The notes below the pieces were generated by a model. The model saw nothing but the letters and a program-made list of their open reading frames with translations. It did not search any database and was not told where the DNA came from. Positions 1 to 11,226 of a stretch of DNA of 55,000 nucleotides are shown here, piece after piece; position 1 is the stretch's first letter, and each line of letters begins with the position of its first letter. Position numbers and translations under genes: made by a program. The DNA comes from Adiantum capillus-veneris (Eukaryota > Streptophyta > Polypodiopsida > Polypodiales > Pteridaceae). The stretch lies in contig CM043963.1 in assembly GCA_014529385.2 (NCBI GenBank), forward strand, positions 82,650,912-82,705,911, written 5' to 3'.

Positions 1-332
1 TGTGGATTTGTGCTTTCTATAACTCTGTATTCTCGTCCATACTTGTCGACAACTATAGATCTCCATTGACAGTCAACTCCGTATGTGTAGACATATAAGA
101 GCTTGTAATCCGTTATCTCTTCTAGGTATGGATCTGAGCACCTATAAAGATTGACCTCATTGTCATCAATGTATCTATATAGTACTTCACTCTCATGACC
201 AATCATCCAAACTCTCTCAACAAGATGGGTCTTTATCAATTGCAAGTTTGGAAGATCCATTGTGGGAGGATATTCCTCTATCGTCGGGATCTCCAAGCTT
301 GTGTAAGCTACGTTTGAATCTAGGGTAGACAT
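1..332 (-). CDS. partial ORF of element G, unknown product
   Basis: An open frame starts with ATG at 330-332 on the minus strand and runs off the left edge with no stop (110 codons visible). It begins MSTLDSNVAYTSLEIP and is rich in acidic and aromatic residues (LYRYIDD, YKLLYVYTYG). I recognise no domain. It lies downstream of the Asp-type primer site and the palindrome-bearing leader at 333-2958, so by position it should be the first ORF of the LTR element, where gag usually lies. No capsid motif or zinc knuckle is visible in this part. The call as coding rests on 110 codons without a stop and on position. Confidence 0.5.
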   Translation of the reverse strand, partial: MSTLDSNVAYTSLEIPTIEEYPPTMDLPNLQLIKTHLVERVWMIGHESEVLYRYIDDNEVNLYRCSDPYLEEITDYKLLYVYTYGVDCQWRSIVVDKYGREYRVIESTNP

Positions 333-758
333 GATTTCTGGGCTTAAGAGCTTTTGCTTGGTTCAAGTAGACTTAGTCCACTATGTTCAAGTTCTTTGGT
401 TAGGGAAAAGTCGAAACTATGTCCAAAACCGCAACCGTTTTGTCACAATTCTCGCAAATTGTCGCTTTTAGACACCCTTGACTTCCGGATGAATTTTGAG
501 GCCTCAAACGATGTTCTTTTCAAAATTGAACTAAATGGTTGCCAACGTACATTTAGTTCATGTTTTGCACTAAGATCTGTTGAGCCGCTCTCAGGCTATG
601 TTTTGATATAAAAACTTTTCCGATCCGATACCGTTTGTGAAAGTTATGGCCAAAACAGTGAAATGCAGTTTTAGAATGGAAGAAGATTTGGGATCTCTGT
701 GACACTGTGAACACTTCTGTGTGGTTAAAAGCACAGTTGGACCCTAAACCTGGCCTAG

Positions 759-2434
759 AGACATCCTACGCGTAGTATGTCTTTATGCTCAGAATTTAAC
801 AAAATTTGGTCCAAAGACTCCCCTTGAGTCCAACAACACAATGGTATGCTCAGATTTTAATTTGGACCTAAAAATGGCCTTGAGACATCCTACGCGTAGG
901 ATGTCTTTTTGCTCAGAATGACTTGAAATTTTCACCCCAGCTTCTCCTTGATGTGTTGATCACAGTGGTGTGCTCAAAGGTTGGCTTGGAGTCCTAAATC
1001 AAGCTAGAGACATCCTACACGTAGGATGTCTTTTTGCTATGTTTCAGCTCAAACTTGCACTGTAGCTTCCCCTTGATGTGCTAAACTCACATCTATTTTT
1101 ACTTTTTGATTCTGACACCTATAGGTTGGTCAAATGATCAAGAATTTGTTCCAAAAGCCTGATGTCTGTTCTGATAAATTCCTAAGTCAAATCAACTCCA
1201 AATTGGACCAAAATTGACTAGGAGGCTTTCCTAAGGCTATACAATAGCATGGTATGGTCACAGTAGGCTATACAACAGCATGGTACGCGTAGGATGTCTA
1301 ACTGCTTAGAATTGCCCCAAATTTGAACCACAGATTCTCCTTAAGGTGCTGATCACTGGGGTATGCTCAAAATTAAGTTCGGAGTGCAAAATCACACATA
1401 TGACATCCTACGCGTAGGATGTCTTTTTGGCCTGTTTGACCCCAGACTTGTCCCACAGCTTCCCTTTGATGTCAGCAACCCCGTGGTATGCTTAGATTTT
1501 GGTTTGGATGTCAAAAGTCCCAAATTTTAGCTGTTCTTGCCTTTTTCAGTCAAAATGCTAAAGTCCGCTGACTGACCCAAATGAGATGAAATTTATCCCA
1601 TGCACTCAAAACATCATGTATAACATGCACATGAAGTCACCCTATGGTTTGCTCTCAAAAATTATGCCTTGGGCACAATTTGGGTAGGATGTCTGGCCAT
1701 TCTCATCTCTTGGTCTTGATCTGTCAAAATTTGGTCAAATTTCCACTTTCCAGGTGAAAATAGGGTAAAACCTACCTTGTAAACACACTGGTAACCTCAG
1801 ATTTTCAAAAAAACGCCTAGATCACCCTGTAGACATCCTACGCGTAGGATGTCTACTTCTGATTTTTTGAGACTGAAGTGTCCTTGATGCTTCCTTATGC
1901 TCTCAGTAAGTGCAAGTATGCTTCACAATTGCAAAAACATGCAAAAATCACTCATTTTAAGCCTTTTCTGAAATTTTGCGTTTTCTAACTCCGCCTTTTG
2001 GCTTTTGGTCAACAAAAATAGGGAATAACACCCAAGTCAATATGTTACTAGGGTAAAACCTACCCTCTGAACCCACTGGTAACCTCAGTTTTCCCAAATT
2101 CCCTGCCAAAAATGCCTTGGAGACATCCTACGCGTAGGATGTCTACTGATGAAATTTTTTGCAAAATTTATCCACAGGCATCCCCAGGTCTTGAGCACTA
2201 CTTTTCAAGCATTTCTACCAGTTTTTATGCAAAATTGTGCTCAGAATCTTAAGTTTCTTGTTTTCGCGTTTTTGACACTCTGTCTTTGGTCTTTTGGGTG
2301 TCAAGAGTTGGTCAAAACTCTAGTTTCAATGTATACTTAGGGTAAACCCCCCCCCTCTGAACACACTGGTGCAGTCAGAATTTTCAAATTTGGTCTCCAG
2401 AACCCCCTTGAGACATCGTACGCGTAGGATGTCT
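759..2434. repeat. 22-bp palindrome family 1
   Basis: The half-site GACATCCTACG is followed by its exact reverse complement, giving a 22-bp palindrome with CGCG at its centre. Perfect copies start at 884, 1402, 1832 and 2122. One-mismatch copies start at 760, 1009 (core CACG) and 2412. Half copies lie at 1284-1299 and 1685-1694. The 1832 copy extends to 28 bp (1829-1856). Start-to-start distances are 124, 125, 268, 125, 270, 160, 290 and 290 bp. The arms match almost perfectly while the sequence between them has drifted, which suggests selection or homogenisation of the site itself. Confidence 0.9.
1233..1299. repeat. short duplication that replaced one palindrome arm
   Basis: A direct repeat of about 30 bp begins AGGCTATACAA near 1231 and again near 1265. 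The second copy runs straight into the right half of the palindrome (1284-1299), so the left arm at this position has been replaced. This explains the only strong half-site that keeps the CGCG core. Confidence 0.6.
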
Positions 2435-2958
2435 ATGTTTACAGAATTGCAGGTTTTCTTCACAGAACCCTTGCAAATGCTCTTTTATATGCACAGCATC
2501 AGTCAGTCATACAAAAATATCCACAAAAGCTTGTTTAATGCATTTTTACCCTCAAAAGCACACTTTTCCGTGATTTCAAATGCAATCAAGCACTTTAGCA
2601 AATAATTCAGTGATGAATAGCTCTAGATCAGAATCGGATCACTTACCTAAAGCTACTCCTACGAATCATATGGGATCTTGCATCTATGAGTAGAAAAATG
2701 CTTCACTGTCACACACCGAGTAGTAAACGCTTTTATCACCTCACAAATCACTCAACCATCAACAACTACTCTAATCCACAGATCCTAACTAAACATATCT
2801 AGTCGTAGACCCTCGGCAAGACACACGCTTCCTGGCTATCCACTTGATCACGGAATATCCTCTTCCGGATCCACTTAAGAAAAATGCTTTCTTTAGCCGA
2901 AACTAAATCAAGCAACCATCACACGAGTGTTAGTAGGAAACCTACTTAGGTCCTTGTG

Positions 2959-2976
2959 TCCCCGGTAGCGGCGCCA
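2959..2976 (-). promoter_or_regulatory. primer binding site of element G (Asp-tRNA type)
   Basis: On the minus strand the sequence reads TGGCGCCGCTACCGGGGA. It differs at two positions from the Asp-tRNA primer site known from Athila-type plant Gypsy elements (TGGCGCCGTTGCCGGGGA). One base separates it from the LTR end at 2978. This fixes the orientation of element G: the LTR on the right is its 5' LTR and the interior runs leftward out of the window. Confidence 0.85.
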
Positions 2977-2977
2977 A

Positions 2978-3931
2978 TGTTGGACGGGAAGTCTCACACA
3001 CCCATGAAGTGCATGCAAACACTACCTAGATCAACATAATGTCAATCGAGGGCACAGATGACACGATAGGCATACAGAGGAAATCTCTTAAGCTTGTCAG
3101 GCTGAGACCATCCTACACATACAACACTCTGGAAGGCCAACTAAACCACAATCAAGAACCTCACTGCCCTCAACTACACCACCTAGCCACATACACACAT
3201 ACGGAAGGTAACTCACCTAATCATGCCAGATTCCTACGAAACTTAAGGAACACCATCCCCTCACTAGGATACACCTGTCCCTAAGCTTCTACACTCAAAA
3301 TCCTCACTCAAAACCCATCTGCGGAAAACGCGTAGGATGACAGAGCCGAATTTTGAAAGTGCTCGAATCTGAAATTTATGAGTACCTATGCGTAGCTTAG
3401 GTCGCCACGATTCTATAGACTACTAGCACACAGAATACAGACATCGTTTGATATACTTACGGCCACAAATAGCTCATAGATGCGTCGGCGTGTGCGCTTC
3501 GTCTCATGGGGAATGCTTGGCGTTGTCGCGTAGCTCTCCTCGAGCCTATCGCAATGGTGCAGTCAGATCTCTAATGTGTTGAGCGAGCCGGGCGTAGCGG
3601 GAGGATGAAGCTCACACTCACTCTCTTTCTCTCTCACACAAAGTAGACGGCAGCGCTAAGTTTGATTATGATAAAAGTCTTTTTACAAAATAACCTAGGT
3701 ACCTTATATACTAAGGCTACCTTAGGTTTAACCAAAAATGGGGTCGAAAGGGTCAAATGGCTTTGTATTTACAATCTGGAAGTGCCATTGCACCCCGGCT
3801 TCTGAAACTAGAATAACTACTCATTACAAATGACGTTTATATCCATAATCCGCAGCATTTCATAACTCGCAAAAGATAAGACTTTGGTACGAAACTTGAG
3901 TTATGTTGTGTTGTTGACCCAGCGGTCAACA
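2978..3931 (-). mobile_element. 5' LTR of element G
   Basis: The block begins TGTTGG beside the primer site and ends TCAACA at 3931, giving the expected TG...CA ends with matching TGTTG/CAACA termini and 954 bp. The outer end holds an extra inverted repeat, TTGTTGACC and GGTCAACAA around CAGC at about 3911-3932. A palindrome half-site (CGCGTAGGATGACA) occurs inside the LTR at about 3329-3342. The second LTR lies outside the window, so neither pair identity nor target duplication can be checked. Confidence 0.75.
3702..3710 (-). promoter_or_regulatory. TATA box of the G LTR
   Basis: CCTTATATA on the plus strand reads TATATAAGG on the minus strand. It lies about 220 bp into the LTR from its 5' end, a plausible U3 promoter position. 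Confidence 0.5.
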
Positions 3932-5190
3932 ATTCCTCGACCATGTTGTAAGGTATTGTGATCCCTATTAACCAGTCATTTTAGAAGTTTATCTGTAAAT
4001 GGTGGGGAAACAAACCTCAGTAATGTGAAAGGAATAGATAGATTACAGTTGTAATCTTGTGCTAAAGGATATTCGAAGCGCATACATTAGCACCAAGCAA
4101 TCCAAATAGAAAGCATGTATTGCTCTAGTTGGAATTTGCTTAACATCAGGTAATGCATGTTATCAACTAGGTCTAGTCTCTTCATGTTTAAGACAGGTAC
4201 AACCTGGAACACTAGTTATGGTGGGGTTGTTTACTGATGTAATAAGATAACAAGTCAAGGATTTAAGTTATACAGATGAGTTACATAAGCCACTTACTTT
4301 CATGGAAAGTGAAAAGAGGTACTTTTTTGGTACATCTTAGTTGTGATAACTCCTTTACAATACTCAAGTGAGTTCTAAATAGAGTTTATACACTATGTTG
4401 GATATGGGCTATTACAAAAAACAGTTGCAAAGGGACAACAATGTGGACAATCAAGATGTTATTTTTTATTTCATTAAGCCTCCCACTACACCATGTTCCG
4501 ATCAAGCGAATAGTTGGATCCATGAAGGAGACCACTGACTATTAAGTGCAGACATGGGGGTTCTAAAAATGGATGGCCAAGGGCCTATAACGGGTGGTAA
4601 GGCGGAGAATCCTCTACAACAGCTCCTTGGGTTTCACAGAGATGGAGCAAGTTAAAAACAAGAGAGTTCAAGTAGTGGATATGTTTCTGGATTTAGAAGC
4701 CCTAACCATTTCATCAGAAATAGGAAGCCATGTGTGATGGGAGTGCATTTAGATGGTGGAGTTGTAATGAGGTATATATGAGCAGACAAGGGGAGAGTTG
4801 CCATGACTAAACCATGCAGAGCCTACAAACATAGTTCTACATCTTGCTGACCAATGACATGTAAAGCCTTTAGGGATTTTATAGGGAGTCAAGACTATAT
4901 TAGTGAGGCTTGAGTTTCATGTGAGTTACTCGCTAGTTCCAATTTTATTAGGGAGACCCTAGCTTGTACAAGCTACATGTGTTCAAAGTTGGCATAAAGG
5001 AGTGATCACCATTGGACCCCAAAATGATAGGGTGAAGTATCGAGTACTCTCTAAATAATTTTTAAGGGAGTATAGAAAGCCCACTGGGTTGAATATTGAG
5101 GAGACCACTGATTACACTGGTGATAAATCAAAGAATGAAGAGGGAGTTAAACAATGCTTCTCATTAAGTATAGATAAGTATTCTTGATTT
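3932..5190 (+). other. decayed interior, no gene seen
   Basis: This stretch is AT-rich with stops in all frames. It follows the G LTR and precedes the ORF and pol remnant of element X, so it is probably the eroded gag side of X. I see no capsid motif, zinc knuckle or repeat. Confidence 0.35.
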
Positions 5191-5631
5191 ATGCATAATG
5201 AATCACATGCACTTAGAGACTCTACAGGGACACTATCTATGTCAAAGAGCGGTGGTAATTCTGCTCGGCACCTAGGAATGGGTGAATATGAAGTTCATTA
5301 TTCTTTTGATGAAGATTTTGATAAAGATATAGCCCAATGGTTTTCAACATCAGATGAATGTTTTGGAAAACTGTTTCAATGTGACCATGGAAGAAGATTT
5401 AGGGGATGCACAAAGGAGCATGAAGGGGAACGCGGTACACTGGCAGAAATAAAGGCTATTTGGGCAAATTTTCCAAAAGAGTGTGAATTAGTCAATGAGG
5501 CTATGGATCAAGCTCTACAGAAATTGGCTCGATTAGAGGTAGAAAAAGGACAAGCTAATTTGGAAGCTAATCATAGTAAAGAGCTATTAAGTCAATGGAA
5601 ACACTATTACCAAACAAGAAGAAATGGATGA
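5191..5631 (+). CDS. hypothetical 146-residue ORF inside decayed element X
   Basis: The product begins MHNESHALRDSTGTLS. An acidic section around residues 30-55 (VHYSFDEDFDKDIAQWF) is followed by a cysteine/histidine stretch (CFGKLFQCDHGRRFRGC) and an Ala/Leu/Glu-rich tail from about residue 85 that could form a helix or short coiled coil. The Cys/His spacing does not fit a retroviral CCHC knuckle. It lies about 0.5 kb upstream of the RT relic on the same strand, so it may be a surviving part of the gag or protease region. I cannot assign a function and it may be non-coding. Confidence 0.35.
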   Translation: MHNESHALRDSTGTLSMSKSGGNSARHLGMGEYEVHYSFDEDFDKDIAQWFSTSDECFGKLFQCDHGRRFRGCTKEHEGERGTLAEIKAIWANFPKECELVNEAMDQALQKLARLEVEKGQANLEANHSKELLSQWKHYYQTRRNG

Positions 5632-6089
5632 GGAGTTGAAGGAATGGGAGACCATTGAAGCATTTATGTTTCAGATTGAGGGTTCTTCAATGAAAAAAGT
5701 AACACTTGATATATGTGGTGAACAATGGTGAATGAGAAACAACTAACCTTGAGACTGCAATTGTACCATATCATACAATGCACTCAATGCATGCAGTGTG
5801 TGATACGAAGAATAAAGATGAAGAGCCCGAATGCCACAAACACAATCTTCCTTTTTGTTATCAAAAACAATTGAAATGTTCAATGGGAAGTGTCAAAGGG
5901 AATTTTTTTGACATTAGATAGTCAATTAAAGGGTGGTGTATTGGTAAAGTTTCAAGAGGTACTTAAGAAGTATCAACAATCCATCGCATGGTCGTATAAA
6001 GACCTAAAGGAGTAAAGCCTAAGCAGTGCAAGCATTACACTGACTTAGAGCCACTTGCCTGACCTGTATGTCAACGCCAATGTTGAACC

Positions 6090-7300
6090 AATCCTATTTA
6101 TGCAAAGTTGGTCAAAGAAACTCTATGTAGTTGCTTATAGTGAATGGGTATTTCTGATTGAAGTAGTGCCTAAAAAGAATAAGAAGATTTGTATTTATGT
6201 TGACTATAGAAAGCTTAATGGAAAAAACTAAGAAAAATCATTTCTCGTCACCCTTTATTGAGTGAGTAGCTAGATATGAACTTTATTCATTTATGGATGG
6301 GTTTAGTGGCTATAATAAAATCCAATTACATGAAGAGGATCAATAAAAAACCACTTTCACTACACAATGGGGGACATTTGCTTATCGAGTTATGCCATTT
6401 GGGCTATGTAATGCCCTTGCTACATTCCAACATGTAATGATTGTGGCTCATTAGGATTATTTACAAAAGTGGATGAAATGTTTTTCGAATGATTTTTCAG
6501 TGCAAGGGAGTAAAGAGGAGATGCCTGAAAATTTGGCCTTAATGTTTGAGTGTAGTATAGAAGTGGGCAACTCTTTAAACCCTAAAAAATGTGTCTTTGG
6601 GGTATCAAAGGAGTATTACTAGGTCATGCTGTCTCTCAAGATGGTATTATGGGTGGATGAGAGTAAAATTAATAAAATCAAGGATTTTACAGTACCATAG
6701 AATCTTTGTCAGCTGTGCAAGGATTTTTAAGACATGCAACTTACTACATGCGAATCATTTTGAATTTTGCTTCTATGGGACCTTTGATAGATTTGCTTAA
6801 GAAGGATATGGTATATGCGTGGATCAAGGAGTGACAAGCTACATTTGAGAATATTAAAGATAATCTAGTTAAAGCACCAATCTTGGTCCTAATTGGACGA
6901 AGAGTTTCACATCCATGCGAATGCATCTCATACCATAGTAGGAGTTGCGTTATGAAAAACTAATGAGAAGAAAGTGGATCATCCTATTTAGTATGCCAGG
7001 AGGGTCTTAAGTGATCTAGAGCATAACTACACTACAATTGAAAAACAATGCTCATATATGGTATTTTTTGTCGCATAAGTTTCGTCATTATTTATTGAAA
7101 AATCACTTTATATTCTACGAGGATCATGTTACATCAAAGTAATTGCTAAATAAATCAGAAACCTCTAGGAGAGTTATTTGTTGGATGTTACCCTTAAAAA
7201 AGTTTGACTTTGAAGTAATTGTACACCTAAGAAGGTCACATGTATTAACAAATCAGCTTTGTCTGCTTATTAATGATACAGAGAGGGAGTATACGATAAT
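6090..7300 (+). pseudogene. Ty3/Gypsy reverse transcriptase-RNase H relic (element X)
   Basis: Translated pieces in shifting frames follow Gypsy pol order. The RT palm begins near 6150 (VPKKNKKICIYVDYRKLN), then FMDGFSGYNKIQLHEEDQ near 6293 and FAYRVMPFGLCNALATFQ near 6378. The thumb follows near 6580 (NPKKCVFGV, LGHAVSQDGI). RNase H is represented by FHIHANAS near 6905 and by YARRVLSDLEHNYTTIEKQ-like sequence near 6990, ending at a VIVHLRRSHV motif near 7220. Many stops and frameshifts show long decay. No integrase follows: the sequence passes from the RNase H tail straight to the region before LTR A. Confidence 0.8.
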
Positions 7301-7329
7301 TTTCACGGTGTTTTTTTTGTTTGAGGGAG

Positions 7330-7450
7330 AGTTACTATGGTATACAGACATAACTAATGTCATAAAATCTAATATCTAATATCTAACCAACCCAAATGAT
7401 TTTCTCATATTAAATTGATCACTTAATGTGGGAGAATAAACGAGAACAAG
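7330..7450 (+). other. segment preceding LTR A, shared with the segment preceding LTR B
   Basis: The text around AATGATTTTCTCAT (7397) has a clear counterpart before LTR B at about 11145-11226. Both copies also keep ATGTCATAA and AATATCTAA upstream. Shared sequence just outside two LTRs on the upstream side is what the 3' end of an element interior would look like. This suggests that LTR A closes element X as well as opening the next unit. Confidence 0.5.
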
Positions 7451-8985
7451 TGTTAAGATATAGACATGTGCTTATAGATCTATCTCAACACGGGGCTGAT
7501 GGTAAAGGGGCCCAAATGAGAGATGGTCTATCAAAGAGCAAGGCTAACAAATGGAGCATAAGACCTTAGGGTTAGCTTCATTGAAGACCTCCAATAATGT
7601 GTGTAAAAGGCCTTTGACCTTAGGTAAGCTAGGGCTCAGCTTGAGGCGCGGGAACCCGACCCAGCTCGAGGTGCTTGTCCTGCTTATCATGCTTGATGAC
7701 TAAGGTGCTTGAGGTGCTTGATGATTGAGGTGCTTGAGATGCTTGAGGTGCTTAATTATTGAGATGCTTGAGGTGCTTGACTTGCTTGAGATGCTAGGGT
7801 TGCACTTGAGGTGAGAACCCAGCCCAAGCTTAAAGTGCTTATGAGCCAAGCTTGTGGTGGGAACTGGGCCTATGCATGAAGGGCTTGAGGTGTCAAAAAG
7901 TCAAAGATTCAATCCCTACAAGGAGGGGGCAAGCCCTACATGAGGGGAGATGAGAGAGAACACCCACACACTCACACAAGGCATGCATGGTACAAAGAAA
8001 GCAAAAGGGACACTTGTCAAGTTCCTCCTCATGTTGCCCTCATGGTGTGCCTGAAGCCTATTGGTTGGCCACCCAAGGGGTCCAATAATAATTTAGGAGA
8101 TTTAATTAATTGATTTAGAATTTATCTAGCCCTCTCTCTCAAAGGGAAAAGGGGGACACTTGTCTCAAGGCTACCCTTGCTGCTTGTAATGCCTCCTGCT
8201 TGTGATTGGCTAGGCCTGGAGGGGTCCAATGAGCTTCAAGCATGAGCTACAAGGGGGGGTCGACCCAAGCAATCTAGGGGGTTGCTTAGGGGTTATACTC
8301 ACCCACACACCCTCACAAACACTCTCATTGTGTGCTATGCAAAGTGCAAGAGCTCCCTCTCCTTCTCCAAGCAAGTAGAGGTTGAGAGCCTACACCAACA
8401 CTCTTGGATATGGAGTGCAGATCCAACCAAGAGCCATGATTCAATGCTTAATCTTGCCATCTCCTTCTTCTTCATTACTATGCTATTATGTATGCTAGCA
8501 ACAAGAGTTATGATGAGTGAGGAACTAATTCTTTCTTCTACGAAATGTTTCTTCTTCCTCTTCCCTACCCTCATTCCCTGCTAGCTCTCTCCACCTTGGA
8601 AGGTGTTTGAGGTCTTGGGATAGTTAAAGCTTTCTTTAATTTTATGTTATTTTTGTGATGCATGAAGCTTTCCATCTTCATTGCATCACCTAGGTCACAA
8701 GGAACACAAAGATTGTATTGTAACAAATCTCTCTTAATGGGAGAAATCATAATACAAATGCCTATTGGAGGGGGGAACGGCTCCACATAAATCCGGTCCT
8801 CAACTGTTGTCATGTTCTCTAAATTCTCTCTCTTGCAAAAGTATTGTTCATGCCAAGTTAGCTAATTGCTATGATTATGTTGCTATCTTCAACTATGTTC
8901 ACCCGCTATGCTCACAAAGTCATTTCTCAAAAGTACTTTCATTAATTTCTGCTACTCTCAAGTTAAAAAGGCCAATTCCATTACA
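7451..8985 (+). mobile_element. LTR A (about 1.5 kb)
   Basis: The block starts TGTTAAGATA and ends CCATTACA directly before an initiator-Met primer site. Long parts align with LTR B, for example the segments around ATCCGGTCCTCAACTG (8789 and 12540) and AGTATTGTTCATGC. The two are heavily diverged, so they are not a recent pair. It contains a run of GAGGTGCTTGA-like units at about 7660-7790 and two ATTGG...CCAAT modules (8057-8087, 8214-8233). The start is approximate because LTR B is not identical there. Confidence 0.65.
7650..7800 (+). repeat. degenerate short tandem repeat in LTR A
   Basis: Units resembling TTGAGGTGCTTGATGAT recur about eight times with small changes. LTR B has no comparable run, so the array arose after the two LTRs diverged or was lost from B. 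Confidence 0.7.
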
Positions 8986-8986
8986 T

Positions 8987-8998
8987 TGGTATCAGAGC
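8987..8998 (+). promoter_or_regulatory. primer binding site after LTR A (initiator Met tRNA)
   Basis: TGGTATCAGAGC is the standard plant initiator-Met primer site. It lies one base after the LTR A end, and its flank (TTTCTCTTTTCTTGCT) matches the flank after LTR B. Confidence 0.9.
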
Positions 8999-9155
8999 AT
9001 TTGGTTTCTCTTTTCTTGCTTAAGAAGAGATGTCCTTAAGCAGCCTATAAATGGTTGATGTTGTTAATTATATTAGGGTAAGTGGAACTGGGATCTATAA
9101 TCGGTTTTGTTGAGCCCACTATGTGGGGGATGGTGCACACCTCGGGAGCTTTGGA

Positions 9156-9205
9156 CTTAATAATGGAGTCTTTTTAGACTTGCCTACGGCTTTACCATTA
9201 TTGAG
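9156..9205 (+). ncRNA. conserved leader RNA fold, copy A (three-way junction)
   Basis: An 11-bp outer stem pairs CTTAATAATGG (9156-9166) with CCATTATTGAG (9195-9205), with one G-T pair. Inside are a 5-bp hairpin, AGTCT-TTTT-AGACT (9167-9180), and a 3-bp hairpin, GCC-TAC-GGC (9182-9190). The copy behind LTR B has the same layout with compensatory changes. It lies about 160 nt downstream of the primer site, where retroelement packaging or dimerisation signals are often found. The role is inferred; the pairing is visible. Confidence 0.65.
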
Positions 9206-9239
9206 CCATAAGAAGTCCGAAAGGAGCTAGCCCTTGTAG

Positions 9240-11226
9240 TTAGTTTTCATCTTTAGTCTGTATTGTGTGTATGTTAATATTGTTTTATTCCAAAGCAAGA
9301 ATATTGCATTCGTCCTTCTCCATTTCACCTCTCTTCGGTGAGTAGTGGAGACTTCCATTGTTGTTCATGTTTAGACCTTGTGTGAGTGGGCCATACATAG
9401 ATAGTATTGTCCGTGTCATGGGTGATGTGCATGAATTGGAGTGGTTGTTGAAATGGTGGAGGATGGGATTAGATTTACAAGTTAATGATTGGGATTACAT
9501 GTGGTTCATATTTTTATTTATTGCATGCCTTTCTTATGATGATGGTGTGATTTTTTTAAATGTTCCATGATGGTGATGAGGGTCTTTTGGTAGACCCAAT
9601 GGCAAAAGTAGAGTACGTTATGCTTGATGACATAGAGGTCACATTGATGAGGGTATACACTTGGGGTTTCCTAGAGGGCTATATCAAATGCTATTATCAT
9701 GAGATTAGGGGATAATTATTCATGCACATGCACAACCTTATGGCGATTTTCAACCTATCATACCTTTTGGTTTAGCCAATGCACGCGCTTTGTTTTGACA
9801 TATGTTTGCATGAGTCCAAATGTGATGATGTAGAGGGAGAGATGGATTTCAATTTTCCTAGATTTACATACACAAGTTTTAAAAATGAAAGAATTACAAA
9901 AATAATAAAATACAAAATGAAAAAAAAAAACAAAACCTGAAAAGAAACATTTCTTTTTTTTTCTCTTAGCTTATTAAAAAAAAAGAAAAAACCAACAAAA
10001 ACCATAAAAATTAGGAGTAGGATCCCTACATTTCTTTGTGGGAGTGTAGTTTAACCGTTTTACCATTTTTGCAACAAGCAATTTCGAATGTGTCATCCAA
10101 TGGACGAATGGAAGTAGATGTTGCAAAGTGCCAAGTAGATGCTTTCAAGCTATATCTGGACATGCACTTATGAAGTAGAGCACTTTCAAGAAAACTAAAC
10201 AAGTGTTTTACTTCCAAATTTTAGTCCAAATTTCCAAAGTTTTTATCATTTTCATGCTTGCCTCAATATTGAATCAATAAGAAGTTAATGAGTACTTAGG
10301 ATATTTTAACTAGACTTGCTAGGTTAGAGGTTTATATAGTTTCATTAACATTCCTTTATTTAGACTTATCAATCATGAATTCATGACCAATTTGATTAGT
10401 GGTTGGGAATGGTAGTGAGGGTTGTTAATTGATATAGTCACTGTAGGTAATCTAGTTTCTAGCCAATATATTTATGTCCTTAATAGTGATTTAATAGACC
10501 CTTTGAAGTGTTGTAGGTCTCTATGGTTTGGGATAGTCTTTTAAACTCTAGATTGTGGACGGCATGTTGAATATTCAACATGTAATGATCCTAGGTTAAA
10601 ACAAGACTTTTATGTCATATGTTGTGGCCATTGCTGTATAAGCTTGGTAGGCAAGTGGGCCAACTCTATCTCTAGTGCCATAGCCATGAGCCGTATCTAG
10701 GTTTTGTGCGGGATGTTAGTGTAAAGTGTTAATAATTCCTACTTGATGTAGCAGAGAGAGTGGAATACATACAAAAATAAACAAAGGAAGTAATTAGTTC
10801 GACGTGAATACAAGAAAGGAAAAAAAAGTACTAAAAAAAGAATTCACGAATGAAGAAAAAGCAGTAAATAATGGGAATTCAAGATAAAGGGATTTGAACC
10901 GAGGCAATGACTTCCACTTACTTGTCAATGCTAGTATACTTTCTATAATAATAGGGTTACCTCTACAGAGATCTACCGCCACGGAGGAGGGATTGTTCTT
11001 GCTATTAAATAGTGATAAATTTATTCTTTGGATTAGGGTGGTATACATTTATTGGATTCACTAATCACCTTCATCAATTACTTCTTAGTTACTATTGGTG
11101 AGGTTTGAGTCTTTGATTCATAATTCTCTATAGATGGTAGTTAGTGAGGGTATATGTCATAATAATCAATATCTAATCCTCCTAAATGATTTTCTCATGT
11201 TAAACTGATCATTTAATATGAGGAAG
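9240..11226 (+). pseudogene. eroded interior between LTRs A and B, with an RT fragment
   Basis: At 9760-9804 the plus strand encodes IPFGLANARALF followed by a stop and HM, matching the conserved Gypsy RT motif MPFGLxNAPATFQxxM. No other domain is identifiable. 9890-10000 is A/T-homopolymer rich. 10020-10230, 10240-10740 and 10794-11048 hold short frames that I do not consider genes. The stretch ends in the segment shared with the one before LTR A. Confidence 0.55.

Larger units (their letters stand above)
333..2958 (-). other. long leader of element G with palindromic repeats
   Basis: About 2.6 kb separates the primer site from the first ORF. It holds no convincing coding frame; short plus-strand frames at 2149-2605 merely cross the repeats. 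The region is made of degenerate tandem units, each centred on a 22-bp palindrome. Units of 124-125 bp (and near-doubles of 268-270 bp) occupy about 700-1560; units of exactly 290 bp occupy about 1760-2480. The 290-bp units also share a segment beginning GGGTAAAACCTACC near 1765, 2052 and, altered, 2340. A leader this long and this regular is not typical of plant LTR elements. Confidence 0.75.

Noticed and set aside
759-2434. CRISPR array
   Set aside because: Repeats are symmetric 22-mers with 100-270 bp of related, not unique, sequence between them, in a plant retroelement leader.
2149-2605. Two plus-strand ORFs in the G leader
   Set aside because: They cross the palindrome units, lack any domain, and are not repeated in the neighbouring 290-bp units.
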